A program made the position numbers and the translations under genes. From Curvibacter cyanobacteriorum (GTDB lineage Bacteria; Pseudomonadota; Gammaproteobacteria; Burkholderiales; Burkholderiaceae_C), in NCBI RefSeq assembly GCF_028649475.1, contig NZ_JAQSIP010000008.1:62001-126000 (forward strand): a DNA stretch of 64,000 bases. Reading direction: 5' to 3'. Under the pieces are notes generated by a model. It searched no databases and was not told the origin of the DNA. It saw nothing but the letters and a program-made list of their open reading frames with translations. Of this stretch, positions 34,940 to 42,706 are shown piece by piece; the first letter of the stretch is position 1, and every line of letters begins with the position of its first letter.

Positions 34940-35941
34940 TCAGTCGGTCGCCACAAAGCCCACCGACTTCATGATACGGCCCCACCGGGCGGTGTCGTCG
35001 CGCATGGTCTGCAGCAAGGCCTCGGGCCCGTCACCGACCGGGTACATGCCGTTGAGCAGCAGCTGCTGGCGCAGCTCGCGGCTGTTGACGGCGCGCAGCA
35101 ACTCGCGGCGCAGCAGGTCCAGCACCGGCGGGGGCGTGCGCACCGGCGCGTAGTAGGCGAACCAGGCCGTGGCGATCACCTCGGGGTAGCCCAGCTCGGC
35201 AAAATGGGGCACCGCTGGCAGCGACGGGGAGCGCCGCGGACCGCTGGTGGCCAGCACCTTGATGCGCCCCGAGGCTTGCATCGACAAGGCGCCGCCCACG
35301 GTGTCGAAGTACACCGGGACCGTGCCCCCCATGACGTCCTGCCGCGCCGGCGTCGACCCCTTGTACGGCACATGCACCATGCGCAGGCCCGCGGCGCGGT
35401 TGAGCATCTCGCCCAAGAAGTGCGACGGCGTGCCGGCCCCGTAGGACGCAAAGCTCAGCGCGTCGCCCTGCTGGCCCTGGGTGCGGGCCCAGGCCACAAA
35501 CTCGGCCAGGGTGTTGGCGGGCACCGATGCGTGCACCACCATGGCCAGCTCGAAGCTGGCGGCATTGACCAGCGGTGCAAAGTCTTTCAGGGGGTCGTAG
35601 GACAGGCGCGGGTAGGCGTTGGGGAACATGGTCATGAGCCCCGCGGTCCCCAGCAACAGGGTGTGCCCATCGGGCTCGGCGTTCTTGACGGTTTCAACCG
35701 CGATGCGCCCGGCGGCGCCGGACTTGTTTTCGATCACCCAGGGCCCGAGCGAGCCGCGCACCGCCTGCGCCACCGCGCGGGTCAGCACGTCCTGGGTGCC
35801 GCCGGCGGGCGTGCCAATCAGCACGCGGGTCGGTCGCGCGGCAAAGTCGGCGCTCTGCGCCAGTGCCGCCCCCGGCAGGCTGGCCAGCAGCCCCAGGGTC
35901 TGGCGGCGATTCAAGCGGGGGGTGGGCAAATTCTCGGACAT
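34940..35941 (-). CDS. TctC-family (Bug) solute-binding protein
   Basis: The 333-residue protein has a twin-arginine-like start (PRLNRRQTLGLLASLPGAAL) and a signal peptide. The Bug family pattern follows: VLIGTPAGGTQDVLTRAVAQ, VIENKSGAAGRIAVETVKNA, EPDGHTLLLGTAGLM and HVPYKGSTPARQDVMGG. These extracytoplasmic proteins are very abundant in Comamonadaceae and Bordetella and often have no partner transporter genes. A ligand related to the downstream sulfatase is possible but not shown. It is divergent from a MarR regulator. Confidence 0.9.
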   Translation of the reverse strand: MSENLPTPRLNRRQTLGLLASLPGAALAQSADFAARPTRVLIGTPAGGTQDVLTRAVAQAVRGSLGPWVIENKSGAAGRIAVETVKNAEPDGHTLLLGTAGLMTMFPNAYPRLSYDPLKDFAPLVNAASFELAMVVHASVPANTLAEFVAWARTQGQQGDALSFASYGAGTPSHFLGEMLNRAAGLRMVHVPYKGSTPARQDVMGGTVPVYFDTVGGALSMQASGRIKVLATSGPRRSPSLPAVPHFAELGYPEVIATAWFAYYAPVRTPPPVLDLLRRELLRAVNSRELRQQLLLNGMYPVGDGPEALLQTMRDDTARWGRIMKSVGFVATD

Positions 35942-36004
35942 GGCGCGGGTCTCCTGAGGGGAGGCCGGTCAAAGCGGCCTCAGGCACACTTTAGGGGCCA
36001 CCCC

Positions 36005-36023
36005 GTTGATTGTTGAAATCAAC
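36005..36023. promoter_or_regulatory. Inverted repeat, putative MarR operator
   Basis: GTTGATT and AATCAAC form a perfect 7-bp inverted repeat around GTTGA, in the spacer between the divergent TctC and MarR genes. It begins 30 bases before the MarR start. A role as the MarR binding site is inferred from symmetry and place. Confidence 0.6.
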
Positions 36024-36052
36024 CATCCTCCGAGAAAACCCTCACCCTCTGC

Positions 36053-36577
36053 ATGAGCCGCCCCTTGCGCCTGCTGGCCCCCGAGGCCATTGACGACCTG
36101 CTGCTGTACCGGCTCAGCCGCCTGCTGGCCCAGGGCGGGGGGCCGGTGATCCGGCTTTGCGAGGGCCGCCACGGCATCACCCGGCGCGAATGGCGACTGC
36201 TGTCGCTGCTGGCCCAGGCGCCCGGCCAGAGCCCGTCGGCCCTGGCACAACGAGCCCAGCTGGACCGCGCACGCACCTCCAAGGCCATCAGCTCGCTGTG
36301 TGAGAAGCAGCTGATCCTCCGCACAACCCGGCCCGGCGACCGCCGCCGCGTGGTGTTGCACCTCAGCGAACGCGGCGCCGAAATCGTGCAAGCGCTGTTC
36401 CCCGAGGTCTGCGCCATCAACCAGCAACTGCTGGCCGCGCTCAGCCCCGAGCAGGTGGCGCTGCTCGACGGCCTGCTCAACACCCTGCAGGCGCAGGCCG
36501 ATGCCCTGCCCCTGCCCGCCGACCTGCCCAAAGCCGACCGACACCGAGGCAAGGGCCGGCCCCCCGGCAGCCCCTGA
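36053..36577 (+). CDS. MarR-family transcriptional regulator
   Basis: The 174-residue protein has a MarR winged helix: LLYRLSRLLAQGGGPVIRLC, GITRREWRLLSLLAQAPGQS, SALAQRAQLDRARTSKAISS, LCEKQLILRTTRPGDRRRVV (about residues 18-105). The start is only 30 bases from a perfect inverted repeat. It probably regulates the divergent TctC/sulfatase genes, the CoA-transferase genes downstream, or both. Confidence 0.9.
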   Translation: MSRPLRLLAPEAIDDLLLYRLSRLLAQGGGPVIRLCEGRHGITRREWRLLSLLAQAPGQSPSALAQRAQLDRARTSKAISSLCEKQLILRTTRPGDRRRVVLHLSERGAEIVQALFPEVCAINQQLLAALSPEQVALLDGLLNTLQAQADALPLPADLPKADRHRGKGRPPGSP

Positions 36578-36679
36578 ACAGCCCCGGGGAAACCCACCCC
36601 CAGCCTTCGCAAAACGCGAAACACCTGGCTGCCATCGCAAATGGACAAGGTCGCTCGCGGCGCGGCACACTCCGCGGCC

Positions 36680-37924
36680 ATGACACAGACCGAATTCTCC
36701 CCCGCCACCGGCCCCCTGGCCGGGCTCAAGGTCCTGGAACTGGGCCAGTTGATTGCCGGCCCGTTTGCCGCCAAGACCCTGGCCGACTTCGGCGCCGACG
36801 TGGTGAAGATCGAGCCGCTGGGCAGCGGCGACCCGCTGCGCAAATGGCGCCTGCTCAAGGACGGCACCTCGGTGTGGTGGCAGGTGCAGTCGCGCAACAA
36901 GCGCTCGCTGGCCCTGGACCTGAAGGCCCCCGAAGCGCAGGCCATCGTGCGCCAGTTGGCCGCCGAGGCCGATGTGCTGATCGAGAACTTCCGACCGGGC
37001 GCCATGGAGGGCTGGGGCCTGGGCCCGGACGCCCTGCTGGCCCTGAACCCGCGCCTGGTGATGCTGCGCATCAGCGGCTACGGCCAGACCGGCCCCTACC
37101 GCGACAAGCCGGGCTTTGGCGTGGTGGCCGAGGCCATGAGCGGGCTGCGCCACCTCACGGCCGAACCAGGCCGCGTGCCGGTGCGCGTGGGCGTGTCGAT
37201 CGGCGACACCCTGGCATCGCTGCACGGCGTGATCGGCATCCTGATGGCGCTGCAAGAGCGCCACAAGAGCGGCCAGGGCCAGGTCATCGACGTGGCCCTG
37301 TATGAGGCGGTGTTCAACTGCATGGAAAGCCTGCTGCCCGAGTACAGCGCCTTTGGCGCGGTGCGCGGCCCGGCCGGCAGCGCCCTGCCCGGCATCGCGC
37401 CCAGCAACGCCTACCGCTGCGCGGACGGCGGCTACGCGCTGATCGCGGGCAACGGCGACAGCATCTTCAAGCGCCTGATGCACGAGATGGGCCGCGACGA
37501 CCTGGGCCAAGACCCGGCGCTGGCCGACAACGCGGGGCGCGTGGCGCGCATCGCCGAGATCGACGCCGCCATTGGCGCCTGGGCGGCACAGCTGAGCGTC
37601 GACGAGGTGCTGGCCGCCATGGACCGCGCCGCCGTGCCGGCCGGCCGCATCTACACCGTGGCCGACATCGCGGCCGACCCGCACTACCAGGCGCGCGGCA
37701 TGATCGAACAGGTGCAGATGCCCGACGGCAGCGCACTGGCCGTGCCCGGCATCATCCCCAAGCTCTCGCGCACGCCGGGCAGCCACCGCCGCAACGCCCC
37801 GCTGGGCGTGGGGCAGGACAGCGACGCCGTGCTGCGCGAAATCGGCCTCAGCGCCGAGCAGATCCAGGCCTTGAAGGACCGCGGCATCGTGGGCCAGGCC
37901 GCCCCTCAGAAGGACCCCGCATGA
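36680..37924 (+). CDS. CaiB/BaiF family (class III) CoA-transferase
   Basis: The 414-residue enzyme moves CoA between carboxylic acids. It has GLKVLELGQLIAGPFAAKTL, ADFGADVVKIEPLGSGDPLR, RNKRSLALDLKAPEAQAIVR and RLVMLRISGYGQTGPYRDKP, all family hallmarks. The start at 36680 is preferred because it is 26-30 residues before the conserved block; an in-frame ATG at 36641 is the alternative. It overlaps the HMG-CoA-lyase-like gene by ATGA. The pair suggests activation and cleavage of a branched hydroxy-dicarboxylate, but the substrate is not known. Confidence 0.88.
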   Translation: MTQTEFSPATGPLAGLKVLELGQLIAGPFAAKTLADFGADVVKIEPLGSGDPLRKWRLLKDGTSVWWQVQSRNKRSLALDLKAPEAQAIVRQLAAEADVLIENFRPGAMEGWGLGPDALLALNPRLVMLRISGYGQTGPYRDKPGFGVVAEAMSGLRHLTAEPGRVPVRVGVSIGDTLASLHGVIGILMALQERHKSGQGQVIDVALYEAVFNCMESLLPEYSAFGAVRGPAGSALPGIAPSNAYRCADGGYALIAGNGDSIFKRLMHEMGRDDLGQDPALADNAGRVARIAEIDAAIGAWAAQLSVDEVLAAMDRAAVPAGRIYTVADIAADPHYQARGMIEQVQMPDGSALAVPGIIPKLSRTPGSHRRNAPLGVGQDSDAVLREIGLSAEQIQALKDRGIVGQAAPQKDPA

Positions 37925-38832
37925 CCCGCATCCACTTCAACGAAGTCGCCACGCGCGACGGCTTTCAGATCGAGCCCAACTTCATCCCCACCGACACCAA
38001 GGTGGCCCTGGTCGACGCGCTCAGCGCCTGCGGCTACGCCAAGATCGAGGTCACCTCGTTCACCTCGCCCAAGGCGATCCCCATGCTGCGCGACGCCGAA
38101 GAGGTGATGGGCCGCATCCAGCGGGTCCCCGGCGTGGAGTACACGGTGCTGGTACCCAACCTGCGCGGCGCCGAGCGGGCGCTCGAATCGCGGGCTGACG
38201 AGCTGAACCTGGTGATGTCGACCTCGGAAACCCACAACCTGGCCAACCTGCGCATGCCGCGTGAAAGCAGCTTCGAGGCGCTGGCCAACGTGATCCGCCA
38301 CGTCAACGGCGCCACGCCCATCAATGTGTCGCTGTCGACCTGCTTTGGCTGCCCCATGGAAGGCGATGTGCCGCTGTCCGAGGTGCTGCGCTTTGCCGAC
38401 CGCTTTGCCGATTTGGGCGTGCGTGGCCTGACGATTTGCGACACCACCGGCATGGCCCACCCAGCCCAGGTGAGTGCAGTGTGCGAGGCCTTGCAGGCCC
38501 GCTTTCCCGCGCTGCAGCTGACGCTGCACTTCCACAACACGCGCGGCATGGGGCTGGCCAATGTGCTGGCCGCGGTGCAGGCCGGCATCACGCGCTTTGA
38601 CGGCTCGCTCGGTGGCCTGGGCGGCTGCCCTTACGCGCCGGGCGCCAGCGGCAACATCAGCAGCGAAGACGCCATCCACATGCTCGACGCCATGGGCTAC
38701 GACACCGGCATCGACCTGCCCCGCCTGCTGACCGTGGCACGCGAGCTGCCCGCCATCGTCGGCCATGAGGTCCCCGGCCAGGTCGCCAAAGCCGGCCGAA
38801 TCCAGGACCTGCACCCGGCCATAACGCAATGA
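37921..38832 (+). CDS. Hydroxymethylglutaryl-CoA lyase family enzyme
   Basis: The 303-residue TIM-barrel lyase has NEVATRDGFQIEPNFI (metal/catalytic Arg-Asp), FTSPKAIPMLRDAEEVM, STCFGCPMEGDVP and LTLHFHNTRGMGLANV, with metal-binding histidines. The late GGLGGCPYAPGASGNISSED carries the catalytic cysteine loop. The family cleaves HMG-CoA to acetyl-CoA and acetoacetate, or related citramalyl-type CoA esters. Translational coupling to a CoA-transferase suggests the substrate is first loaded with CoA here. Confidence 0.9.
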   Translation: MTRIHFNEVATRDGFQIEPNFIPTDTKVALVDALSACGYAKIEVTSFTSPKAIPMLRDAEEVMGRIQRVPGVEYTVLVPNLRGAERALESRADELNLVMSTSETHNLANLRMPRESSFEALANVIRHVNGATPINVSLSTCFGCPMEGDVPLSEVLRFADRFADLGVRGLTICDTTGMAHPAQVSAVCEALQARFPALQLTLHFHNTRGMGLANVLAAVQAGITRFDGSLGGLGGCPYAPGASGNISSEDAIHMLDAMGYDTGIDLPRLLTVARELPAIVGHEVPGQVAKAGRIQDLHPAITQ

Positions 38833-38864
38833 TGCCCCCACGGTCGCGCACTGCGTGTCGCTCC

Positions 38865-39011
38865 CTGCCCCCCGAGGGGGCCCCGGCCGCCTTGGGGGCG
38901 GCCCGGCGGCGGCCGGATGGGATGCGACGCCCCCACGCTCCCCCACTTCGTGTGGGTCGCTGCCCCCCGAGGGGGCCCCGGCCGCCTTGGGAGCGGCCCG
39001 GCGGCGGCCGG
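38865..39011. repeat. Two direct copies of a 52-bp GC-rich intergenic repeat
   Basis: Copies lie at 38865-38916 and 38960-39011, in the same orientation, 95 bases apart and identical except for one base (GGGGGCGG versus GGGAGCGG). Each starts CTGCCCCCCGAGGGGG and ends GGCGGCGGCCGG, so each can fold into strong hairpins. The segments before them (GTGTCGCTCC and GTGGGTCGCTG) are also similar. This looks like the interspersed intergenic element common in Comamonadaceae genomes. A diverged copy appears at about 21319-21370. Confidence 0.85.
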
Positions 39012-39048
39012 CCGTTCTGAGATTGTTTGACATCACTGGAGAGTCCCC

Positions 39049-39441
39049 ATGATCGACCACCTGGACCACCTGGTCCTGACCACCCACGACGAAGCCGCCT
39101 GCGTGGACTTCTACACCCGCGTGCTCGGCATGCAACTGGAGAGCTTCATTGGCGGCACGCCGCCGGTGGAGCGCAAGGCCTTCAAGTTTGGCCACCAGAA
39201 GATCAACCTGCATGTGCGCGGCCGCGAGTTCGAGCCCAAGGCCCACCTGCCTGTGCCCGGGGCACTGGACCTGTGCTTCATCGCCAGCCTCCCGCTGACC
39301 GAGGTGATCAGCCGCCTGCAAGCCGCCCAGTGGCCCATCATCGAAGGCCCGGTGATGCGCACCGGCGCCACGCAGAAGATCCGTTCGGTCTATGTGCGTG
39401 ACCCGGACCTGAACCTGATCGAGATTTCCGAACTGGCCTGA
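39049..39441 (+). CDS. VOC-family (glyoxalase-type) protein
   Basis: The 130-residue protein is a single glyoxalase-fold unit. It has IDHLDHLVLTTHDEAACVDF with the N-terminal metal His, FGHQKINLHVRGREFEPKAH, LDLCFIASLPLTEVISRLQA and a closing YVRDPDLNLIEISEL with the metal Glu. The family includes dioxygenases, epimerases and virulence proteins. It is part of the CoA-transferase / lyase / TctC group but separated from the lyase by the repeat region. Confidence 0.88.
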   Translation: MIDHLDHLVLTTHDEAACVDFYTRVLGMQLESFIGGTPPVERKAFKFGHQKINLHVRGREFEPKAHLPVPGALDLCFIASLPLTEVISRLQAAQWPIIEGPVMRTGATQKIRSVYVRDPDLNLIEISELA

Positions 39442-39489
39442 GCCCCGCCTCGGCCGCCCCCGACGAACAACAACAACGGAGACAACGCC

Positions 39490-40470
39490 ATGCAACGACG
39501 CCATCTTTTGAGCCAGATCGCCGCCCTCAGCGTAGGCGCCAGCCTGGGCGCCCCCGCGGGGGCCCAGGGCAAGTACCCGCAGCGCCCCATCACCCTGGTG
39601 GTGCCGACCGCGCCCGGCGGCACCACCGACTTCACGGCGCGACTGATCACCGAACCCCTGAGCCGCGCGCTGGGCCAGTCGGTGATCGTGGACAACAAGC
39701 CCGGCGCCTCGGGCAACATCGGCAACCAGCTGGTGGCCCGCGCCAAGCCCGACGGCTACACCCTGCTGGTGTCCTACAGCGGCTACCACGTCGGCAACCC
39801 GCACCTGTTCAAGCAGGCCGGCTGGGACCCGATCAAGGACTTCACGCCAGTGGCCATGATGACGCGCGCGCCCCAGGTGATCGCCATCAACCCCAAGCTG
39901 CCGGTGAACAACCTCACGGAGTTGATCGCCTACGCCAAGGCCAACCCGGGCAAGCTGAATTACGCGTCCTCGGGCAACGGCTCGATCCAGCACATCGCGG
40001 GCGAGTTGTTCAAGCAGCTCACCGGCACCTTCATCACCCACATCCCCTACCGGGGCTCCGGCCCCGCGGTGCAAGACCTGATGGCGGGCCAGGTGGACCT
40101 CTTCATCACCACCCCAGCCGGCGTGGTGAGCCAGATCCAGGGCGGCCGCCTCAAGGGCGTGGGGGTGACCAGCCAGAAGCGCCTGACCTCGCTGCCCGAT
40201 GTGCCCACCACCACCGAGGCCGGCCTGCGTGGCTTTGAACTGGATTCGTGGTTTGCGCTCTACGCCCCGGCCAACACCCCGGCCGATGTGGTGCAGACGC
40301 TCAACACCGAAATCAACCGCATCCTGAGCTCGGGCGAGGCCCGCAAGAAGGCCGAGGACTCGGGCACCGACGTCGAACAGATGAGCCCCAAACAGCTGGC
40401 CGACTTCACCCAGTCCGAGCTGAAACGCTGGGGGCAGATCATCCAGACGGCCCGCATCACAGTCGAGTGA
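39490..40470 (+). CDS. TctC-family (Bug) solute-binding protein
   Basis: The 326-residue protein has a signal peptide (MQRRHLLSQIAALSVGASLG) and the Bug pattern ITLVVPTAPGGTTDFTARLI, VIVDNKPGASGNIGNQLVAR, KPDGYTLLVSYSGYHVGNPH and THIPYRGSGPAVQDLMAGQV. It is probably periplasmic and binds a carboxylate. No TctA/TctB membrane genes are nearby. Its position after the CoA-transferase, lyase and VOC genes suggests it binds their substrate. Confidence 0.9.
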   Translation: MQRRHLLSQIAALSVGASLGAPAGAQGKYPQRPITLVVPTAPGGTTDFTARLITEPLSRALGQSVIVDNKPGASGNIGNQLVARAKPDGYTLLVSYSGYHVGNPHLFKQAGWDPIKDFTPVAMMTRAPQVIAINPKLPVNNLTELIAYAKANPGKLNYASSGNGSIQHIAGELFKQLTGTFITHIPYRGSGPAVQDLMAGQVDLFITTPAGVVSQIQGGRLKGVGVTSQKRLTSLPDVPTTTEAGLRGFELDSWFALYAPANTPADVVQTLNTEINRILSSGEARKKAEDSGTDVEQMSPKQLADFTQSELKRWGQIIQTARITVE

Positions 40471-40552
40471 ACCGCCCCTTGGCAGGGCAGGGCCCGATGC
40501 CCTAAAGTGGCAGCCAGCGGCGGCCCAAGGGGGCTGGCCCTGGAACGCCCAC

Positions 40553-41014
40553 ATGACTTTCGACATCCGCCAAGACGACCTCAGCGGTCCCGAGATCCAA
40601 GCCCTGCTGCGCGAGCATCTGGCCGGCATGCAGGCCGACACACCGCCCGAGAGCGTGCACGCCTTGCCGCTGGAGGCCCTGCGCCACCCCGACATCACCC
40701 TGTGGTCGGTCTGGCGCGAGGGGGCGCTGTGCGGCTGCGGCGCCCTGAAAAAACTCGACGCCCACCACGGTGAGCTGAAGTCGATGCGCACCCACCGCGA
40801 CTTTTTGCGGCAAGGCGTCAGCCAGGCCCTGTTGACCCACATCCTGGCGCACGCGCGCCGCATCGGCTTGCAGCGGCTGAGCCTGGAGACCGGCACCCAC
40901 GCCTCGTTCGCGCCGGCCCATGCGCTGTACCGGCGCAACGGCTTCGAGGACTGCGGGCCCTTCGGGGCCTACCGGCCCGATCCGCACAGCCTGTTCATGA
41001 CCCGCCGCGTGTGA
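40553..41014 (+). CDS. GNAT-family N-acetyltransferase
   Basis: The 153-residue protein has the GNAT core. Residues about 60-80 (ALCGCGALKKLDAHHGELKS), motif A around MRTHRDFLRQGVSQALLTHI, and a C-terminal ALYRRNGFEDCGPFGAY loop are visible. The family uses acetyl-CoA to modify small molecules or protein N-termini. It resembles the PhnO/YsnE-type general acetyltransferases. It stands alone between a TctC gene and an acyl-CoA-binding protein gene. Confidence 0.88.
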   Translation: MTFDIRQDDLSGPEIQALLREHLAGMQADTPPESVHALPLEALRHPDITLWSVWREGALCGCGALKKLDAHHGELKSMRTHRDFLRQGVSQALLTHILAHARRIGLQRLSLETGTHASFAPAHALYRRNGFEDCGPFGAYRPDPHSLFMTRRV

Positions 41015-41121
41015 GCGCGGCGCCCGCGGCACCCGGCTGGGGACGGTGGCTTTGGCGGACAGTGGCGGCGACGAGCAACGGGCGGCGCGTCTGGCCCGCA
41101 GCTGAACGGCCGCCAGCGGTA

Positions 41122-41376
41122 TCAGCTCAGCGACTGGATCAGGTCGATGTAGAGCTGCTTGGCCTCGTCGGTGCTCTTGCCCTTGAGCTTTTCCCAGGCG
41201 TCCCATTTGAAGCGGCCGACCTGGTCGGTGAAGCCGGGCTTCTTCTCGGTGTTGTCGCCTTGGGTGGCCTGCTTGTACAGGGCGTAGATCTTCAGCAGCG
41301 TGGGGTTGTCGGGGCGCTCGCTGAGGTTCTTGGAGTTGGCCACTGCGGCTTCGAACAGGGTGTTCAGGTCGGACAT
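41122..41376 (-). CDS. Acyl-CoA-binding protein
   Basis: The 84-residue protein is a classical ACBP four-helix bundle that buffers long-chain acyl-CoA in the cytosol. It has FEAAVANSKNLSERPDNPTL, LKIYALYKQATQGDN, the strictly family-like KKPGFTDQVGRFKWDAWEKL and KGKSTDEAKQLYIDLIQSLS. ATG at 41376 is chosen by homology. A stable GC-rich stem region (41568-41600) lies on the far side of the 230-base spacer to the next gene. Confidence 0.93.
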   Translation of the reverse strand: MSDLNTLFEAAVANSKNLSERPDNPTLLKIYALYKQATQGDNTEKKPGFTDQVGRFKWDAWEKLKGKSTDEAKQLYIDLIQSLS

Positions 41377-41609
41377 GGTGTTTGTTTCCTTGTTGGTGAG
41401 GGGACAGCCCGTCGGCTCTGGGGCCGACCTCCGGGCCTCGGCCCCGCCAGGACAGCCCACGGCCACCCGGTCAGAGCCCAGCCAAACATCTTAAGCCGCG
41501 CCAGCGTGGCCTCGCACGGGGACGAGCCAATCCCGTTCAACACTGTCGCGAACTGTTCAATTCAGGGCCCGCAGGGCGGGGCCCGGGGCCCGGGGCCCGC
41601 TGTGGGCGC
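41377..41609. other. Noncoding spacer
   Basis: No supported gene lies in these 233 bases. Around 41568-41600 the sequence is a run of GGGCCC-like blocks that can fold into strong stems. No T tract follows. It separates the acyl-CoA-binding protein gene and the peptidase pseudogene, both on the minus strand. Confidence 0.45.
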
Positions 41610-42704
41610 TCAGGCCAGGCCGTCGACGGCCTGAAACAAGGCCTGCCGGGCTTGCTGGACGACCTGCTGCTTCCAGTCGTCGGTGTCGGTGTAGAAGGCC
41701 TCCAGCACCTGTTGTCGAATGGCATCGGCCTGCGCGCGGGGCGCCTCGGGGTGCAACTGCAGCCACTGCTCGGCGCGCAGCGCCTGCAGCACCACCATCG
41801 GCGGCTGGGTGCCGTACTCGAGCGCGATGCCGGTGATCTCGGCTTGCGGGCATTCCTGGTAGGCACTGTCCCACATCAGCCCGGTGAGGAAGGCCGAACT
41901 GGACGAGCCGTCGTAGATCGAGGTCACCGGGGTGGCGCCACCGCCGCCCCACCAGGCGCGCGCCCGGGCCACCGTGGCCGGGTCGTTGCGGCCGGCAAAA
42001 ATGCGCTCGCCCACACCCGACGGCCCCAAGCCGGTGTGCACGTCGATCCAGCCCAGACGCCGGGCGCGCGTGGCGTGCTGCCGCAGCACCTGGCGCAGGG
42101 TCAAGTGGCTCCAGGTGGGCTGGTGCCCCCCAAAGAAAAGGCCTTGGGGAAATTCATGTTGGCCACGCGCCACCGCCGAGCGGAAGGCGTCTTCGCCGCG
42201 CTCGACCAGAAAGCGCTACAGGGCAGCCTGGTTGGCCGCGTCGGGCGGCCAGACCTCGGGCAGCAGCAGCGGCGCGAGTTCGCGGTAGTCGGGGTTGTCG
42301 GGCAGGGGCTGGCTGAAGTCCTGAAAATTGCGGTTCAGGTCGACGTTCTCATGCGTGACCCGCCGCCCATGCGAGAAGCCGTAGGGGTTGAGCGCGTGCA
42401 CGTACAACACGGCCACGCCCGCGGCATGCGCATGGGCGCGCCACTCGGCGTCCTGCAGCGCAAACAACTGCACACCCGAACCGCAGTAGCCTTCGAGCCC
42501 ATGGCAGCCACTGCTGAGGATCAGCACGGCCTGCGCGTCGGCCGGGCCGTCGCGCACCACGTCCATCGCCAGCACTTCGCCGTCGCGCCCGGGCAGCGGG
42601 TGAAGGTGCGATTGCGGTGGCAGCCCCAGCGCGTCGGCCGCCGCCAGGAAACGGCTGCGCGCCTCGCGGTAGCTGGCCGAAAACGCCTGCGCTGCGGCGG
42701 CCAT
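41610..42704 (-). pseudogene. M14-like peptidase (DUF2817 type), interrupted by an in-frame amber codon
   Basis: The reading frame from ATG at 42704 to 41610 has 364 codons, with a TAG at codon 163 (42216-42218). Both sides are in the same frame and both look like one DUF2817 zinc-carboxypeptidase-like protein. Upstream are ILSSGCHGLEGYCGSGVQL, VLYVHALNPYGFSHGRRVTH and ENVDLNRNF. Downstream are GLFFGGHQPTWSHLTLRQVL, GWIDVHTGLGPSG and ITGIALEYGTQPP. The TAG occupies the place of a likely Gln before RFLVERGEDAF. The start lies two bases after the M20 peptidase gene, so the two form an operon. Sequencing error or readthrough cannot be ruled out. Confidence 0.85.
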
Positions 42705-42706
42705 GC

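Noticed and set aside
37906-40938. 1010-residue minus-strand open frame
   Set aside because: It lies opposite the CaiB, lyase, VOC, TctC and GNAT genes, all with clear families. Its composition is typical of an antisense shadow in GC-rich DNA.
41610-42173. Separate gene for the second half of the DUF2817 protein
   Set aside because: It is the same frame as the first half, separated only by a single TAG. It has no good start of its own and lacks the first part of the active site.
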